In this document: positions 1 through 8,799 of the stretch, one piece after another
Position numbering within the stretch: the stretch's first letter is position 1
Layout: each line of letters begins with the position of its first letter
From: Mucilaginibacter sp.
Lineage (GTDB): Bacteria > Bacteroidota > Bacteroidia > Sphingobacteriales > Sphingobacteriaceae
NCBI GenBank assembly: GCA_031292485.1
Contig: JARLHA010000047.1
Span: 53,384-117,383 of the forward strand
DNA length: 64,000 nt
Direction: 5' to 3'
Position numbers and translations under genes: made by a program
Notes under the pieces: model-generated
Databases searched by the model: none
Told to the model about the DNA's origin: nothing
Seen by the model: only the letters and a program-made list of their open reading frames with translations

Positions 1-103
1 TGACCAGGGAATTAAAAGTAATACAAATTGCCACTTCTACAATTAACAGCACTGTCGCACTTATGGCGGTAAAATAAAGCGATAGCCTGTTCCTTATTTT
101 CAT
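1..103 (-). CDS. Sensor histidine kinase, N-terminal fragment (partial)
   Basis: An ATG at 103 on the minus strand opens a frame that stays open to the window edge (34 codons). It begins MKIRNRLSLYFTAISA and continues into a hydrophobic stretch (about residues 9-30), typical of the first membrane helix of an inner-membrane histidine kinase. It lies 90 bp downstream of an OmpR-type response regulator on the same strand, the usual regulator-kinase order. The kinase domains are outside the window, so the assignment rests on position and the N-terminal sequence only. Confidence 0.6.
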   Translation of the reverse strand, partial: MKIRNRLSLYFTAISATVLLIVEVAICITFNSLV

Positions 104-192
104 TGTCTCTAACTATTTGCCGGAGTTGCTTCCCGGTAAGCCTTTCTCTGGTATCCTGTTTTTAGGCAGATAAATACCAATATAGAAATTAT

Positions 193-876
193 CTATTTAT
201 CTGTCTTTAAAACATAGCCCATCCCTATAACGGTATGGATTAATTTATTTTTGTATCCCTTTTCAATTTTATTGCGCAAATAATTTACGTATACGTCGAT
301 AAAATTAGTACCCGTATCAAAATCAATTTTCCAAACCTTTTCAGCAATATATTCGCGGGATAATACTTTATTGGGATGCCGGAGAAATAGCTCAAGCAGG
401 GTAAACTCCTTTGCGGTTAATGAAACCTGTTTGCCTGCCCTTTCGGCGATATTGCTCCAGGTGTCTAATTTCAGGTCGTCAAATTCAAGGATATGTTCTT
501 CTGTATCATTCACAATTTTCCTTCTCAGTAAGGCTTCAATGCGCGCCAGCAATTCAATAAAGTGAAACGGCTTCACCAAATAATCATCGGCTCCGGCCTT
601 TAATCCTGACACCTTGTTTTGAACCTGGTCCAACGCGGTAAGCATCATGATGGGTGTTTTAGTATCTGATTGCCGAATTTGCCTGCACAGCTCAATGCCG
701 TTGATATCGGGCAGCATTACATCAAGAATCAGCAGATCAAAATCAGTTGTTTGCAGCATTGCTTTTGCTGAGGCACCGTCCTTAGCCGTTTTAACCTTAT
801 AGTTATGTTCTTCAAGCCCCTTGCAGATAAAGGCTGCTACTTTTTGCTCATCTTCAACTAAACAGATAATGGCCAT
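193..876 (-). CDS. OmpR/PhoB-family response regulator (CusR/CopR-like)
   Basis: A 227-residue DNA-binding response regulator. The receiver domain (about 1-115) has acidic residues E8/D9, phosphoacceptor D52 in LILDVMLPD, the switch T in MLTA near 80 and the conserved K in LVKPF near 102. The C-terminal winged helix (about 128-225) has the typical SLTAKEFTLLELF and GMGYVLK segments. Length is normal for the family. The kinase fragment at 1-103 follows 90 bp downstream on the same strand and is the likely partner. The signal sensed cannot be told from the sequence; CusR-like metal sensing is only a resemblance. Confidence 0.93.
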   Translation of the reverse strand: MAIICLVEDEQKVAAFICKGLEEHNYKVKTAKDGASAKAMLQTTDFDLLILDVMLPDINGIELCRQIRQSDTKTPIMMLTALDQVQNKVSGLKAGADDYLVKPFHFIELLARIEALLRRKIVNDTEEHILEFDDLKLDTWSNIAERAGKQVSLTAKEFTLLELFLRHPNKVLSREYIAEKVWKIDFDTGTNFIDVYVNYLRNKIEKGYKNKLIHTVIGMGYVLKTDK

Positions 877-964
877 AATAACAAATATGAGGAATATTTT
901 GGATGCCGGACGTTCGATTTCGGATTTTAATGAAGTTATAATGTCTGAACAAAGATTCGTGGGA

Positions 965-1675
965 TTAGAATATCCTTTGCTGTATCACTGCCATAAACCT
1001 GTCTTTAAATTTTTCGCTTATGGGTATTTGTTTATTGGCGATATAAATGTGGTTATCCTGTATTTTGTTCAGTTGTTTGGTATTTACGATGTACGAATTA
1101 TGCACCCTTACAAACGGTGGCGCCAGTTGCTCATCAATATCTTTTAACCGGCGGTAGATCAATAGCTGGCTGGCTGCCGTAACAACGCGTACATATTCTT
1201 TTTCACCCTCAAAATATTGAATGTCTTCCAGCAGGATTCGTCTCAATTCCCTCCCCGATTTTACAAAAAAATACTCGCGGCCTGCCGGGCTTAACAATTT
1301 TTCATTGTCGCCCCTGCTGCTGAAATAGGCTTCGATCTTTTGCATTGCGGCAAGGAATCGTTTCAGGGTGATCGGCTTTAGTAAATAATCTATTGTTTGA
1401 AAAGTATAACTTTCGGCAGCATATTCGGAATAAGCAGTGGTAAACACTATTTTGGTTTCTTTTGACAGCAGGCCGGCCAGTTCCATACCTGTAAGCTGGG
1501 GCATGTTGATATCGAGGAAAATAAAATCCGGTTTGTGATTTTTCAAAAAAGCCATCGCCTCCAGTGCGTCATAACACTTGGCTAAAAGCTGCCATTTGGT
1601 ATTCTGGTTAACCAGGATCTCCAGCAGGTTTACCGCATTTGGCTCATCATCAATTATGATACAACTTAAATTCAT
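965..1675 (-). CDS. LytTR-family response regulator
   Basis: A 236-residue cytoplasmic regulator: receiver domain (1-120; acidic D9/D10, phosphoacceptor D55 in FLDINMPQ, K in LLKPI) followed by a LytTR DNA-binding domain (about 135-235; FVKSGRELRRI, FVRVHNSYIVN). LytTR proteins bind direct repeats in promoters, typically downstream of a LytS-type kinase. Its ATG overlaps the stop of the upstream kinase by 4 nt (ATGA), so the two are translationally coupled. Targets are unknown; the divergent gene at 3034 is a neighbour but not shown to be controlled. Confidence 0.93.
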   Translation of the reverse strand: MNLSCIIIDDEPNAVNLLEILVNQNTKWQLLAKCYDALEAMAFLKNHKPDFIFLDINMPQLTGMELAGLLSKETKIVFTTAYSEYAAESYTFQTIDYLLKPITLKRFLAAMQKIEAYFSSRGDNEKLLSPAGREYFFVKSGRELRRILLEDIQYFEGEKEYVRVVTAASQLLIYRRLKDIDEQLAPPFVRVHNSYIVNTKQLNKIQDNHIYIANKQIPISEKFKDRFMAVIQQRIF

Positions 1676-2690
1676 ACTAAAGGAACTTTTAAAAAAGCGA
1701 TGAAATAATTTCCCTCGTTTATGATATTCAGCTCGAAGTTATCGCCATATAATAAATTAAGCCGTTTGCGCAGGTTTTTTATGCCAAAGCCAGTATGTTC
1801 GGCTGCGCCAGGCAAATCGTATACCCGGTTTTTAGTTTGAAAATGCAGGTAACCGTCGTGCTGCACCAAAGACAATTCGATTTTGTTTTCGCTGCGTGAT
1901 TTGTCGACGCCGTGCTTGAAAATATTTTCTACAAAGGTCATCAGGAGCATGGGCGGGATCCGGATCTCGGTATTACCTTCTTTTATAAAATCGAGGTCAA
2001 TTTCATGCCTCATCCTGATCTTTTCGAGTGCGATATAATTCTCCAGAAACTGAATCTCGGTGCTTAGCGAAACTTCGTCCCTGGGGCTTTCGTCAACAAA
2101 ATAGCGCATTATATCTGATAAGCGCTCAATTAGTTTCGCAGTCCGCGGGGCCTCCCGGTAGGCTTCGTAATAAATATTATTGAGTGTGTTGAATAAAAAG
2201 TGCGGCTGTACCTGTGACTTTAATAGATTTAACTCCGCCTGGCTTTTTTGCACCAGTATTTTTTCAGATTGCCGTTTCAGCTCAAAATAGGCCAGCGCCA
2301 TCCGAAAAATAAAGCTAAGCATATAGGTTAACAAACCCGCCACCGTAAAATTAATGATCGCTTCCAGCGTCATTTTATCGGGCATGTTGGGGTAATAGGC
2401 ATTATATAAAGCCGTAAGTGAATACCCCTTGATACCCCCGCCACAGTTACCAGTATCACTACACAAATAACATAGGCTGCTTTTTGTCCTTTTTCATATA
2501 AAAGCGGAAACAGGAAACTGATGTTCCCATAAATTACGATGGCATAAAACGAGATATTAATCAACGTATAAAGGCAGGCGTGCAAAAATCCGCCTTCGGG
2601 AAGTATGGAAAAAAAGATGATCAAAAAAACCGCTATCCAAACCAGCCATTGTAAGCGGATGATCGTAGGCATCCTTTCAATAAAATTCAT
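1672..2690 (-). pseudogene. LytS/YehU-type sensor histidine kinase with an apparent -1 frameshift
   Basis: Two overlapping frames together make one kinase. The first (ATG at 2690, 106 codons) encodes membrane helices and ends at a stop near 2370. The second, open from 2466 to 1672, carries one more helix, a short coiled segment (FELKRQSEKILVQKSQAEL), the His_kinase motif PHFLFNTLNNI and a HATPase domain (NIFKHGV; GFGIKNLRKRL). Adding one base to the G5 run at 2435-2439 joins them as VTVAGGIKGYSLTALYNAYY, which reads naturally. Either the gene is inactivated, the base is a homopolymer sequencing error, or slippage restores the frame. It is coupled to the LytTR regulator by a 4-nt overlap. Confidence 0.8.
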
Positions 2691-3033
2691 TTTTAAATTT
2701 ACAAAGCTTTTTTATTTCAGCTAACTGTTTTCAATAAACTGGCGGGTTTATTTAACGGATTCGATTCATGCTGGCATTGCAACCCACATTATAATCTATA
2801 GGGTAACAGTTACATGGCAAAGCTGTTGTAACATAAAGCTAATGTCCGCCGGGGTCGACCCGCCCGGTCAACACGGTGCATTTTGCCCCTTCCCAACTAT
2901 TCATAATATTGATTTTATCCACCAATCGGTTAAAAACACCAGCCTTACTATTGAATTGTTTTGCCCTTTCGTGGATTAAGCGCCAGTTTTAAATTGAAAA
3001 ATTATTCAAACAAGATACTTAACACTTTTGATC
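2691..3033. other. Divergent intergenic region
   Basis: 343 bp between the minus-strand kinase and the plus-strand DUF2911 gene. It must hold the promoters for both directions. I see no clear match to the Bacteroidota -33/-7 pattern (TTTG...TAnnTTTG), no strong hairpin and no small ORF that I would defend. Confidence 0.5.
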
Positions 3034-4152
3034 ATGAAAAAAATATTGATGGCCGTTTTTATGGCTGCAATTTTCCAGTTTGCCTTTACCGGCACTTCTG
3101 TAGCCCAACTCACCAGCCTGCCTGACGCCGGCAACAGGCGGGCAACCATTAGCGAAGGGATTGGTATTACCGATGTAACCATTCATTACAACCGCCCCCA
3201 TGTTAAAGGCCGTGAAGGACATATTTGGGGGCAGCTGGTCCCTCCCGGCTATGTCGACCAGGGATTTGGGACTTCAAAAGCAGCACCGTGGCGTGCGGGG
3301 GCAAATGAAAACACCTGGATTGAATTCTCAACAGTTGTAACGATAGAAGGGCAGCCTTTACCTGCTGGCAAGTATGGCTTTTTTGTGGCCTATGATCCGG
3401 ACGAGTGCACGGTCATCTTCTCAAAAAATTATACTTCCTGGGGCAGCTTCTTTTATAAACCTGAAGAGGATGCACTGCGGGTAAAAGTAAAACCAATTGC
3501 TGCAGACAAAAGTGTGGAGTGGCTGAAATATGAATTTACCGACCAAACACCCAACAGCGCTGTTGTACAACTGCAATGGGAAAAACTGATCATTCCTTTT
3601 AAAGTTGAGGTGGATGTTGTCGGCACACAACTCACATCCTTCAGGAAAGAATTACGGAGCGACAAGGGTTTTACATGGGAAAGCTGGGACCAGGCGGCCG
3701 CATTTTGCGCACAGCATAAAACTAACCTGGATGAAGCTCTATTATGGGCTGACCAGGCAACAGGTGCAGATTTCGGCGGTAGCCAAAGCTTCCAGGCATG
3801 GAGTACCAAAGCGATGGTGCTTGACAGTTTAGGCCGGAATACAGAAGCTGCTGAAACAATGAAAAAAGCACTTCCGTATGGCAGTATTAATGAATTGTAC
3901 TTTTATGCAAGAGGATTGACACGGGCAAAAAAGGGTAAAGAAGCTTTTGATGTGTTCAAGCTGAACTATGATAAGCACCCTGATGAGTTTTTGACCAATG
4001 CCGGTATGGCAAGGGGCTATTCAGCCATAGGAGACTATAAAAAAGCACTTTCTTATGCCCAAAAGGCCAGGACGCAGGCAACAGGCACTTTCAACATTAA
4101 TACCATGGACAAGATGATCAAAAATCTGCAGGATGGTAAGGATGTGAATTAG
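3034..4152 (+). CDS. DUF2911 domain protein with TPR-like C-terminus, exported
   Basis: 372 residues from the ATG at 3034; a TTG two codons earlier is a less likely start. A signal peptide (MKKILMAVFMAAIFQFAFTG, cleavage near VAQ) directs export. Residues about 30-185 match DUF2911 as I know it from Bacteroidota (SEGIGITDVTIHYNRPHVKGR; PLPAGKYGFFVAYD). The C-terminal part (about 230-370) is helical with TPR-like repeats (ALLWADQA, AAETMKKALPYG, KKALSYAQKARTQA). DUF2911 has no established biochemical role; many members carry the same TPR tail. It looks monocistronic. Confidence 0.88.
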   Translation: MKKILMAVFMAAIFQFAFTGTSVAQLTSLPDAGNRRATISEGIGITDVTIHYNRPHVKGREGHIWGQLVPPGYVDQGFGTSKAAPWRAGANENTWIEFSTVVTIEGQPLPAGKYGFFVAYDPDECTVIFSKNYTSWGSFFYKPEEDALRVKVKPIAADKSVEWLKYEFTDQTPNSAVVQLQWEKLIIPFKVEVDVVGTQLTSFRKELRSDKGFTWESWDQAAAFCAQHKTNLDEALLWADQATGADFGGSQSFQAWSTKAMVLDSLGRNTEAAETMKKALPYGSINELYFYARGLTRAKKGKEAFDVFKLNYDKHPDEFLTNAGMARGYSAIGDYKKALSYAQKARTQATGTFNINTMDKMIKNLQDGKDVN

Positions 4153-4225
4153 GTTAGTGATTAGAGACTAGAGATTAGAACAAGTCGGGAAAGCCCGGAA
4201 GAAAGGGGCCGTTCATCTTTTAAAA

Positions 4226-4283
4226 AATGACTCAATGACCGAATGACGCGCAGCAAATGACCTAATGACAAATGATCAATGAC
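4226..4283. repeat. Degenerate AATGAC direct repeats running into a start codon
   Basis: AATGAC occurs at 4226, 4234, 4242, 4256, 4264 and 4278, with AATGAT at 4271, so the spacing is mostly 7-8 bp. The last copy contains the ATG (4279) of the following gene. Confidence 0.8.
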
Positions 4284-5268
4284 TAACATACATTTTATTT
4301 ACTGGCTTTTACGGGAAGCTATTTTAGGGGTGTTCATCACCTGGTGCACCATTTTTTCATCGTTCGGGCAAAGTACCCAACCTTCGGTAGTGCCGCAAAA
4401 TGTAATTGATACAGGCGCACGGCCCCTCGTATTTGCACCCGGCGTTGTTTCAACGCCTTTTGAAGAGGCGGCGGCGACATTTTCGCCCGATGGCGATACG
4501 GTTTACTTTTGCCAGGGAACCATTTATAATTCGGTATGCTATTCAAAAAAGATTGATGGTAAATGGACCAGGCCCGAAGTAGCTCCATTTTCGGGGCAAT
4601 ACAGCGATTGGGACCCTGTTTTGAGCCCCGATGGCAAACGCCTGATTTTTGTTTCGAGCCGGCCGCCAGATGATAAATCTTTAATTAAACCTAAAAAGAG
4701 AACTCATCTGTGGTATGCCGATCATTTGCGGGGTGATACATGGTCGGCGCCGCATTTGCTGGACGCATCATTTAACACCGACAGTGTAAATAATTTTGCG
4801 CCCTCGATAAGCCGTTCAGGAACTATTTGCTTCTGTTCGAGGGGCCGTGACGGACACAGCGGAATGGGCAGCTATTGTGCCAAATGGCTGCGCGGCCATT
4901 ATGAGACGCCAAAACTGATGGCCTTAAACGGGGACGAGGAAACACAGGACCCTTTTATAGCGCCGGATGAAAGCTATATCATCTTTGTGAGCGGCAACAA
5001 TGAACTCTATATCAGTTTCAGAAATGGCGATCGCTGGACTGCCGGGCAAAAATTAGGGCCACAGGTTAACAACGGAGATGGCATTTGGGACCCCACCGTA
5101 TCGCCCGATGGCAAAATGCTTTACTATACTTCAGCCCGCGTTAAGGGATTTTACATGCGCGATCCGAAAGGGCCTCCATTGAATTACAATGGCCTGGAAA
5201 AAGAAATGCAAAGCATTTTTAACGGCAGGGGGAATATTTTGATGATACCTGTTAATTTAAAAAAATAG
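4279..5268 (+). CDS. PD40/TolB-like beta-propeller protein, exported
   Basis: 329 residues. An N-terminal hydrophobic segment (about 8-27) followed by SSFGQS suggests a signal peptide. The body repeats the WD40-like PD40 signature with alternating SPDG motifs (AATFSPDGDTVYFC; DPVLSPDGKRLIFVSSRP; DPTVSPDGKMLYYTS), four to five blades in all. Such proteins are periplasmic or outer-membrane-associated in Bacteroidota, often of unknown role; TolB and OmpA-linked PD40 proteins are the best-known relatives. No OmpA or peptidase domain follows. The start codon sits inside a short direct-repeat array, but no other in-frame ATG precedes the hydrophobic segment. Confidence 0.85.
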   Translation: MTNIHFIYWLLREAILGVFITWCTIFSSFGQSTQPSVVPQNVIDTGARPLVFAPGVVSTPFEEAAATFSPDGDTVYFCQGTIYNSVCYSKKIDGKWTRPEVAPFSGQYSDWDPVLSPDGKRLIFVSSRPPDDKSLIKPKKRTHLWYADHLRGDTWSAPHLLDASFNTDSVNNFAPSISRSGTICFCSRGRDGHSGMGSYCAKWLRGHYETPKLMALNGDEETQDPFIAPDESYIIFVSGNNELYISFRNGDRWTAGQKLGPQVNNGDGIWDPTVSPDGKMLYYTSARVKGFYMRDPKGPPLNYNGLEKEMQSIFNGRGNILMIPVNLKK

Positions 5269-5327
5269 GGGTGGCATAAACGACCGCCCCGAAGTTGAGA
5301 ACGAAATTATATTTCGGACAATTAAAT

Positions 5328-5397
5328 CTCTGCATCGCTCTCTCTGCGCTTGCTGTAGTAAAAAGTTAACTACAAAGGGCGCCGAGGACGCACAGAG
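5328..5397. repeat. Long imperfect inverted repeat
   Basis: The left arm begins CTCTGCATCGCTC (5328) and ends TGTAGT (5359). The right arm begins ACTACA (5369) and ends CGCACAGAG (5397). The arms pair with a few mismatches around a 9-nt loop. It lies between a PD40 gene and a doubtful small ORF; there is no T-run directly after the stem, so a terminator role is uncertain. It resembles dispersed intergenic repeats found in Bacteroidota genomes. Confidence 0.6.
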
Positions 5398-5496
5398 ACT
5401 ATTGCTTTGAACACTTCCGAAATAGCCGGGGAGGCCAGGGGGGATAGAAACTTGTTGTTTTTTTCATTCATCTCGGTCATTAATTAAACTATTGAA

Positions 5497-5913
5497 GTGT
5501 TGCTCCTCATCGCCACATTAATTGCCGGCGGGCTGTTAAGCTGCTTTATAAAAGTTAAGTTTAAGGTTGTTTATAATCTTGCCCGGGTATATTTTTTTGT
5601 GGCGATGCTGGTCGGTGTGAGTTCATGGCTGTTTTTTTGTGCGGCCTTTAACAATACTTTTATCAGCAGGGTGCTGCAGCTTGCAATAAGTTGTTTCGGG
5701 TTGATGGGATATTTGATATTGGGCTATTTGCTGATGAATATATTTTTAACCCTTACTTTGGCAGACACGGATGAGCGGCAGGCGGGAAAGATCACAAGCT
5801 TAACCCAATTGGGCATCTGTATTTTAACCGGCTTTACATTTATTACCCAAAGCTTTTGGAAGAATGAAAATATCGGTAAAATGTGCTGCTTTTTTTCCAC
5901 TTCGTTTTTGTAA
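5497..5913 (+). CDS. Small hydrophobic membrane protein, hypothetical
   Basis: 138 codons from a GTG start (TTG next); no ATG is available at the 5' end, so the start is uncertain. The product is almost entirely hydrophobic, with about four predicted membrane helices (roughly 1-18, 28-50, 58-85, 100-118). I do not recognise a family. The preceding gene is 228 bp away and the following genes are on the other strand. It could be a chance open frame or a decayed gene. Confidence 0.35.
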   Translation: MLLLIATLIAGGLLSCFIKVKFKVVYNLARVYFFVAMLVGVSSWLFFCAAFNNTFISRVLQLAISCFGLMGYLILGYLLMNIFLTLTLADTDERQAGKITSLTQLGICILTGFTFITQSFWKNENIGKMCCFFSTSFL

Positions 5914-6359
5914 ACCCTGCGTAAAATGTACTGAAGGGCAGCAGAAGCAAAAGCGGAGGACAGAATTTAAAGTGATTGATAATTGAGTTTCTAATAGGGT
6001 ATATCAAAGAATTGCTTGGCTAATGGTAATGGCATGAATTTCGGTTTGTTGGTGAAAAACACCAACAAAGGCACAGTAAAAAATCAACTACAAACTATAA
6101 TTTACTATAATTTAACTATCATTTGGGTGGATTTTAGTTCCATTTTTAGCGATAAAATAGGTTGAAAAGTATAATTCACTACCATTAAAGGTTAATTATG
6201 TTCCATAAAATGGTATTTATTAAAAATAGAATGTTGTTTTTAGAAAGCCTCTTCTGTTACCCAGTTTTAACTGATAATTGCAGAGGGGAACTTTTTTGAT
6301 TTTATTTTAAAATTTCCTATCCTAAATTATTATATAAAGATAATTTGACTGCCTTGAAT
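5914..6359. other. Non-coding AT-rich region at the 3' edge of the polysaccharide locus
   Basis: 446 bp. It holds a short direct repeat (CTATAATTTA around 6095-6115) and, at about 6248-6298, a complex stem (CCTCT/AGAGG enclosing CAGTTTTAACTG) that could act as a terminator for the minus-strand locus. No gene is supported. Confidence 0.4.
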
Positions 6360-7229
6360 TCATGCTTTGTTTATCGAATCAAAATGACGAATAGTTTCAA
6401 CTGTATTTTGAATGTTAGCTTTAGACGAGGCGCCGAAAAGTATTGATTCAATATTAGGTAAATTACACACGTATTCAATCGCTTCTTTGGGATGAATTGC
6501 ACCTCCACCTAATACCTGCATGGCTATAGCCCTGAATTGACGTGTTTTTAACGTTTCTTCATAAAGATCTTTACCTCCTGACATTCTGAATCCAACTTTA
6601 TTAATAGACGAACAGATAATTGGATTTTTTACGCCACCATCCTCCAGTACATCTAAAAGTTTAGGCATATTCATGGTTATAAAACCAGCCTCTGCATTGT
6701 ATTTCTTTTTTACATAATTGTAAAAACCAATAAGAATTTCATCAGCATGCAAACCTAAAAACAAATCGGTAATTACATTTTGCAGAAAAATAACCGGCGT
6801 ATTTACACCTTTAAACATTTTCATTTCCGCATCCACCAGTAATTCCATTATCGACAGAAAATCTTTAGACAGGTATGCAACCCCTCCTTTTAAAATTGAG
6901 CCAAACAAATTGCCGGGCACATATTGTTTGATAGTACCTGCAATGCCCAATTCCGTTACAGCATTAGCATATTTATGTGCATAAGGCATACAAGGGTATA
7001 TCTTAAAATCCTTATACTTCTCAGGGTCATTTCTTACTATTTCACAAATATTAGCAATACGGTCATGTGTGGTACACATAAAGGTATTTATACCAAAAGA
7101 CCTTGCTTCATCAAGCGTTTTTATAATTGCGCTGTCTTCTCTGAACTTGATAGATTGAGATCTTGACTTTTCGTCAGAAATATGATTAACAGCGAAAAAC
7201 TGATTATCTCCAAATAGAATTCTTTCCAT
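6360..7229 (-). CDS. Conserved TIM-barrel-like protein of surface polysaccharide loci
   Basis: 289 residues, start ATG at 7229. It opens MERILFGDNQFFAVNHISDE and contains FGINTFMCTTHDRIANIC. I recognise this as a conserved type found in LPS and capsule loci, with a distant aldo/keto-reductase or TIM-barrel flavour; the C-terminal ILFGASSKANIQNTVETI resembles the end of aldo/keto reductases. No catalytic Asp-Tyr-Lys-His tetrad can be placed with confidence, so the reaction is unknown. It is 6 bp downstream of a Gfo/Idh/MocA dehydrogenase on the same strand, which points to a two-gene sugar-modification unit. Confidence 0.55.
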   Translation of the reverse strand: MERILFGDNQFFAVNHISDEKSRSQSIKFREDSAIIKTLDEARSFGINTFMCTTHDRIANICEIVRNDPEKYKDFKIYPCMPYAHKYANAVTELGIAGTIKQYVPGNLFGSILKGGVAYLSKDFLSIMELLVDAEMKMFKGVNTPVIFLQNVITDLFLGLHADEILIGFYNYVKKKYNAEAGFITMNMPKLLDVLEDGGVKNPIICSSINKVGFRMSGGKDLYEETLKTRQFRAIAMQVLGGGAIHPKEAIEYVCNLPNIESILFGASSKANIQNTVETIRHFDSINKA

Positions 7230-7235
7230 TATACT

Positions 7236-8246
7236 TTATTTAGAACTGTTTTTAATCAACTCAATAGCATTGTCTGTATACCATGCGCTTTGAAATGTGT
7301 TTATCGAATTTGGTACCTTACCAGCCACGGCCCGAACAAAATAATCCATTTGTAGTGAGTATTCTTCCCCACGAAGATAAAAATCAACCTGTTCGGTAAG
7401 GTCAGTAATGTAACTTACGTTCCAGCCTTTTGAATAACCTTTAAGGGCATTTGAATCTTTTAAAAACACTTTTAATTCATTAGCGTCAGATACAATCTTT
7501 CCTTGAGTGCCAATAATGGTAACTGTAGTAGACATTTTACGGTAGGTATCATCGCTCCAGTTAACAGATAAAACACCAGAAACACCATTTGAAAGTTCTA
7601 AAAGTGAGTAAACGGCGTCCTCAACGTTGTTTGAATAAATTGATTTTAACAAACTACCTTTTACAGAATTTACCGGGGCTAACAAATCATTGATAAGATC
7701 AATTACATGAGATGCATAATCTAATAAACAGCCGCCGCCTTCTGATGGATCTGAACGCCAGGTATCCTGTTTAGGTTTTATCACTACAGGCCCATAGGCT
7801 TCACCAACAAAATGGTAAATATTGCCTAAGGCACCACTACTGATAATTTTTTTTACTTCACTAAAAGTACCTATAAATTTATTGTGGTACCCTACCTGAT
7901 TTACTATCTGCTGCTTGCCAGCCAAAGTTACCAACTCTTGCCCTTGTGAAGCGTTTAAGCAAAATGGCTTTTCGGCAAAAACACTTATCTTTTTTTCGAG
8001 CAAATATTTAATAACCGGATAATGGAATTTTGTAGGAACAGCAACAACCACTGCTTCTGGTTTAACTTCATCCACCATCTTTTGGTAATCAGTAAAACAA
8101 TTGAATTTTCCATACTTAGATAAAAAATCATTTACCATTTTTGAAGTATCGCATACACCGACTACTTCAACATCAGGGTGAGCGCCTAAAATCGATAAAT
8201 GAGAAATACCCATTTTACCCGCGCCAATAAGTGCTACTTTTATCAT
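7236..8246 (-). CDS. Gfo/Idh/MocA-family NAD(P)-dependent oxidoreductase
   Basis: 336 residues. N-terminal Rossmann fold with GAGKMGISHL (residues 8-17), the family EKP motif in VFAEKPFCLNA (near 90-100), and a GFO_IDH_MocA C-terminal domain with GGGCLLDYASHVIDL, where the D..H pair is typical of the active site. Members oxidise or reduce sugars, cyclitols or nucleotide sugars with NAD(P). With the TIM-barrel-like gene 6 bp downstream it probably modifies a sugar of the adjacent glycan locus. The substrate cannot be read from the sequence. Confidence 0.88.
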   Translation of the reverse strand: MIKVALIGAGKMGISHLSILGAHPDVEVVGVCDTSKMVNDFLSKYGKFNCFTDYQKMVDEVKPEAVVVAVPTKFHYPVIKYLLEKKISVFAEKPFCLNASQGQELVTLAGKQQIVNQVGYHNKFIGTFSEVKKIISSGALGNIYHFVGEAYGPVVIKPKQDTWRSDPSEGGGCLLDYASHVIDLINDLLAPVNSVKGSLLKSIYSNNVEDAVYSLLELSNGVSGVLSVNWSDDTYRKMSTTVTIIGTQGKIVSDANELKVFLKDSNALKGYSKGWNVSYITDLTEQVDFYLRGEEYSLQMDYFVRAVAGKVPNSINTFQSAWYTDNAIELIKNSSK

Positions 8247-8799
8247 ATATTAATAATTATCATAAACGTTCAAGGTTTCAGAATTATCATTTTTATGAGT
8301 TCTATTAAAAAAACCGCGAAAAAAATTATTTCCTTTAAATTATACTTGTCGTGTTTGCGTATTTTGAAAAATAACAAATCAATTATTAAATCTTCAATTT
8401 TCCATCGAATGTATTAAAAATTTACAATTTATTCTATGGTTTGGCGCTAAATAATCCAAAAAAACCGATTAAATATTGAATTAGCATTTCACACGGATGA
8501 AAAATTCCTTTCTGTGATTTTAGCTTTGATTATCAGAGATGGTTTAGTAAAATGCTCAAATTGAATTCAGAAATAGAAAGATGAAGGGATTCCCTTTAAA
8601 TTTATATCAACTAAAATATTCCCCGCACCGTCCAATTATGACAAACTTTTCATTCAATAACTGTATTAAAGTCCAGGTAATGTCTTTTACATAGAGCTAT
8701 CAGTTATTTACAATCACTTTTAATGTCCAATGAATTAAAAACAATTCCTGATAACCCTAATTAAGGGTCAGTTATTTAAAAGAGCACTATAAATTACCG
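8247..8799. other. Non-coding gap inside the polysaccharide locus
   Basis: 553 bp of AT-rich sequence separating the last two genes from the main run. A 72-codon plus-strand frame (8199-8417) overlaps a real gene and is not convincing. The region probably ends the upstream transcript (hairpin at 8754-8768) and holds a promoter for the gene starting at 8246. Confidence 0.5.
8754..8768 (-). terminator. Possible terminator hairpin after the Alg13-like gene
   Basis: ACCCT-AATTA-AGGGT forms a short stem 32 bp beyond the stop of the minus-strand gene at 8800. It may be lengthened by flanking CTGA/CAG pairing with a bulge. In the minus direction a T-rich stretch (TTGTTTTT) follows after about 10 nt, which is farther than in a classical intrinsic terminator. 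Confidence 0.3.

Noticed and set aside
3453..3832. Open frames inside the DUF2911 gene on both strands
   Set aside because: They are shadows of a secure coding region with no independent features.
6248..6298. Complex hairpin as a definite terminator of the 36-kb locus
   Set aside because: Stem is short and interrupted, and the T-rich tract in the minus direction is weak; mentioned only as possible.
8199..8417. 72-codon plus-strand frame overlapping the Gfo/Idh gene start
   Set aside because: Lysine- and isoleucine-rich low-complexity product in AT-rich DNA with no recognisable feature; it overlaps a secure gene on the other strand.
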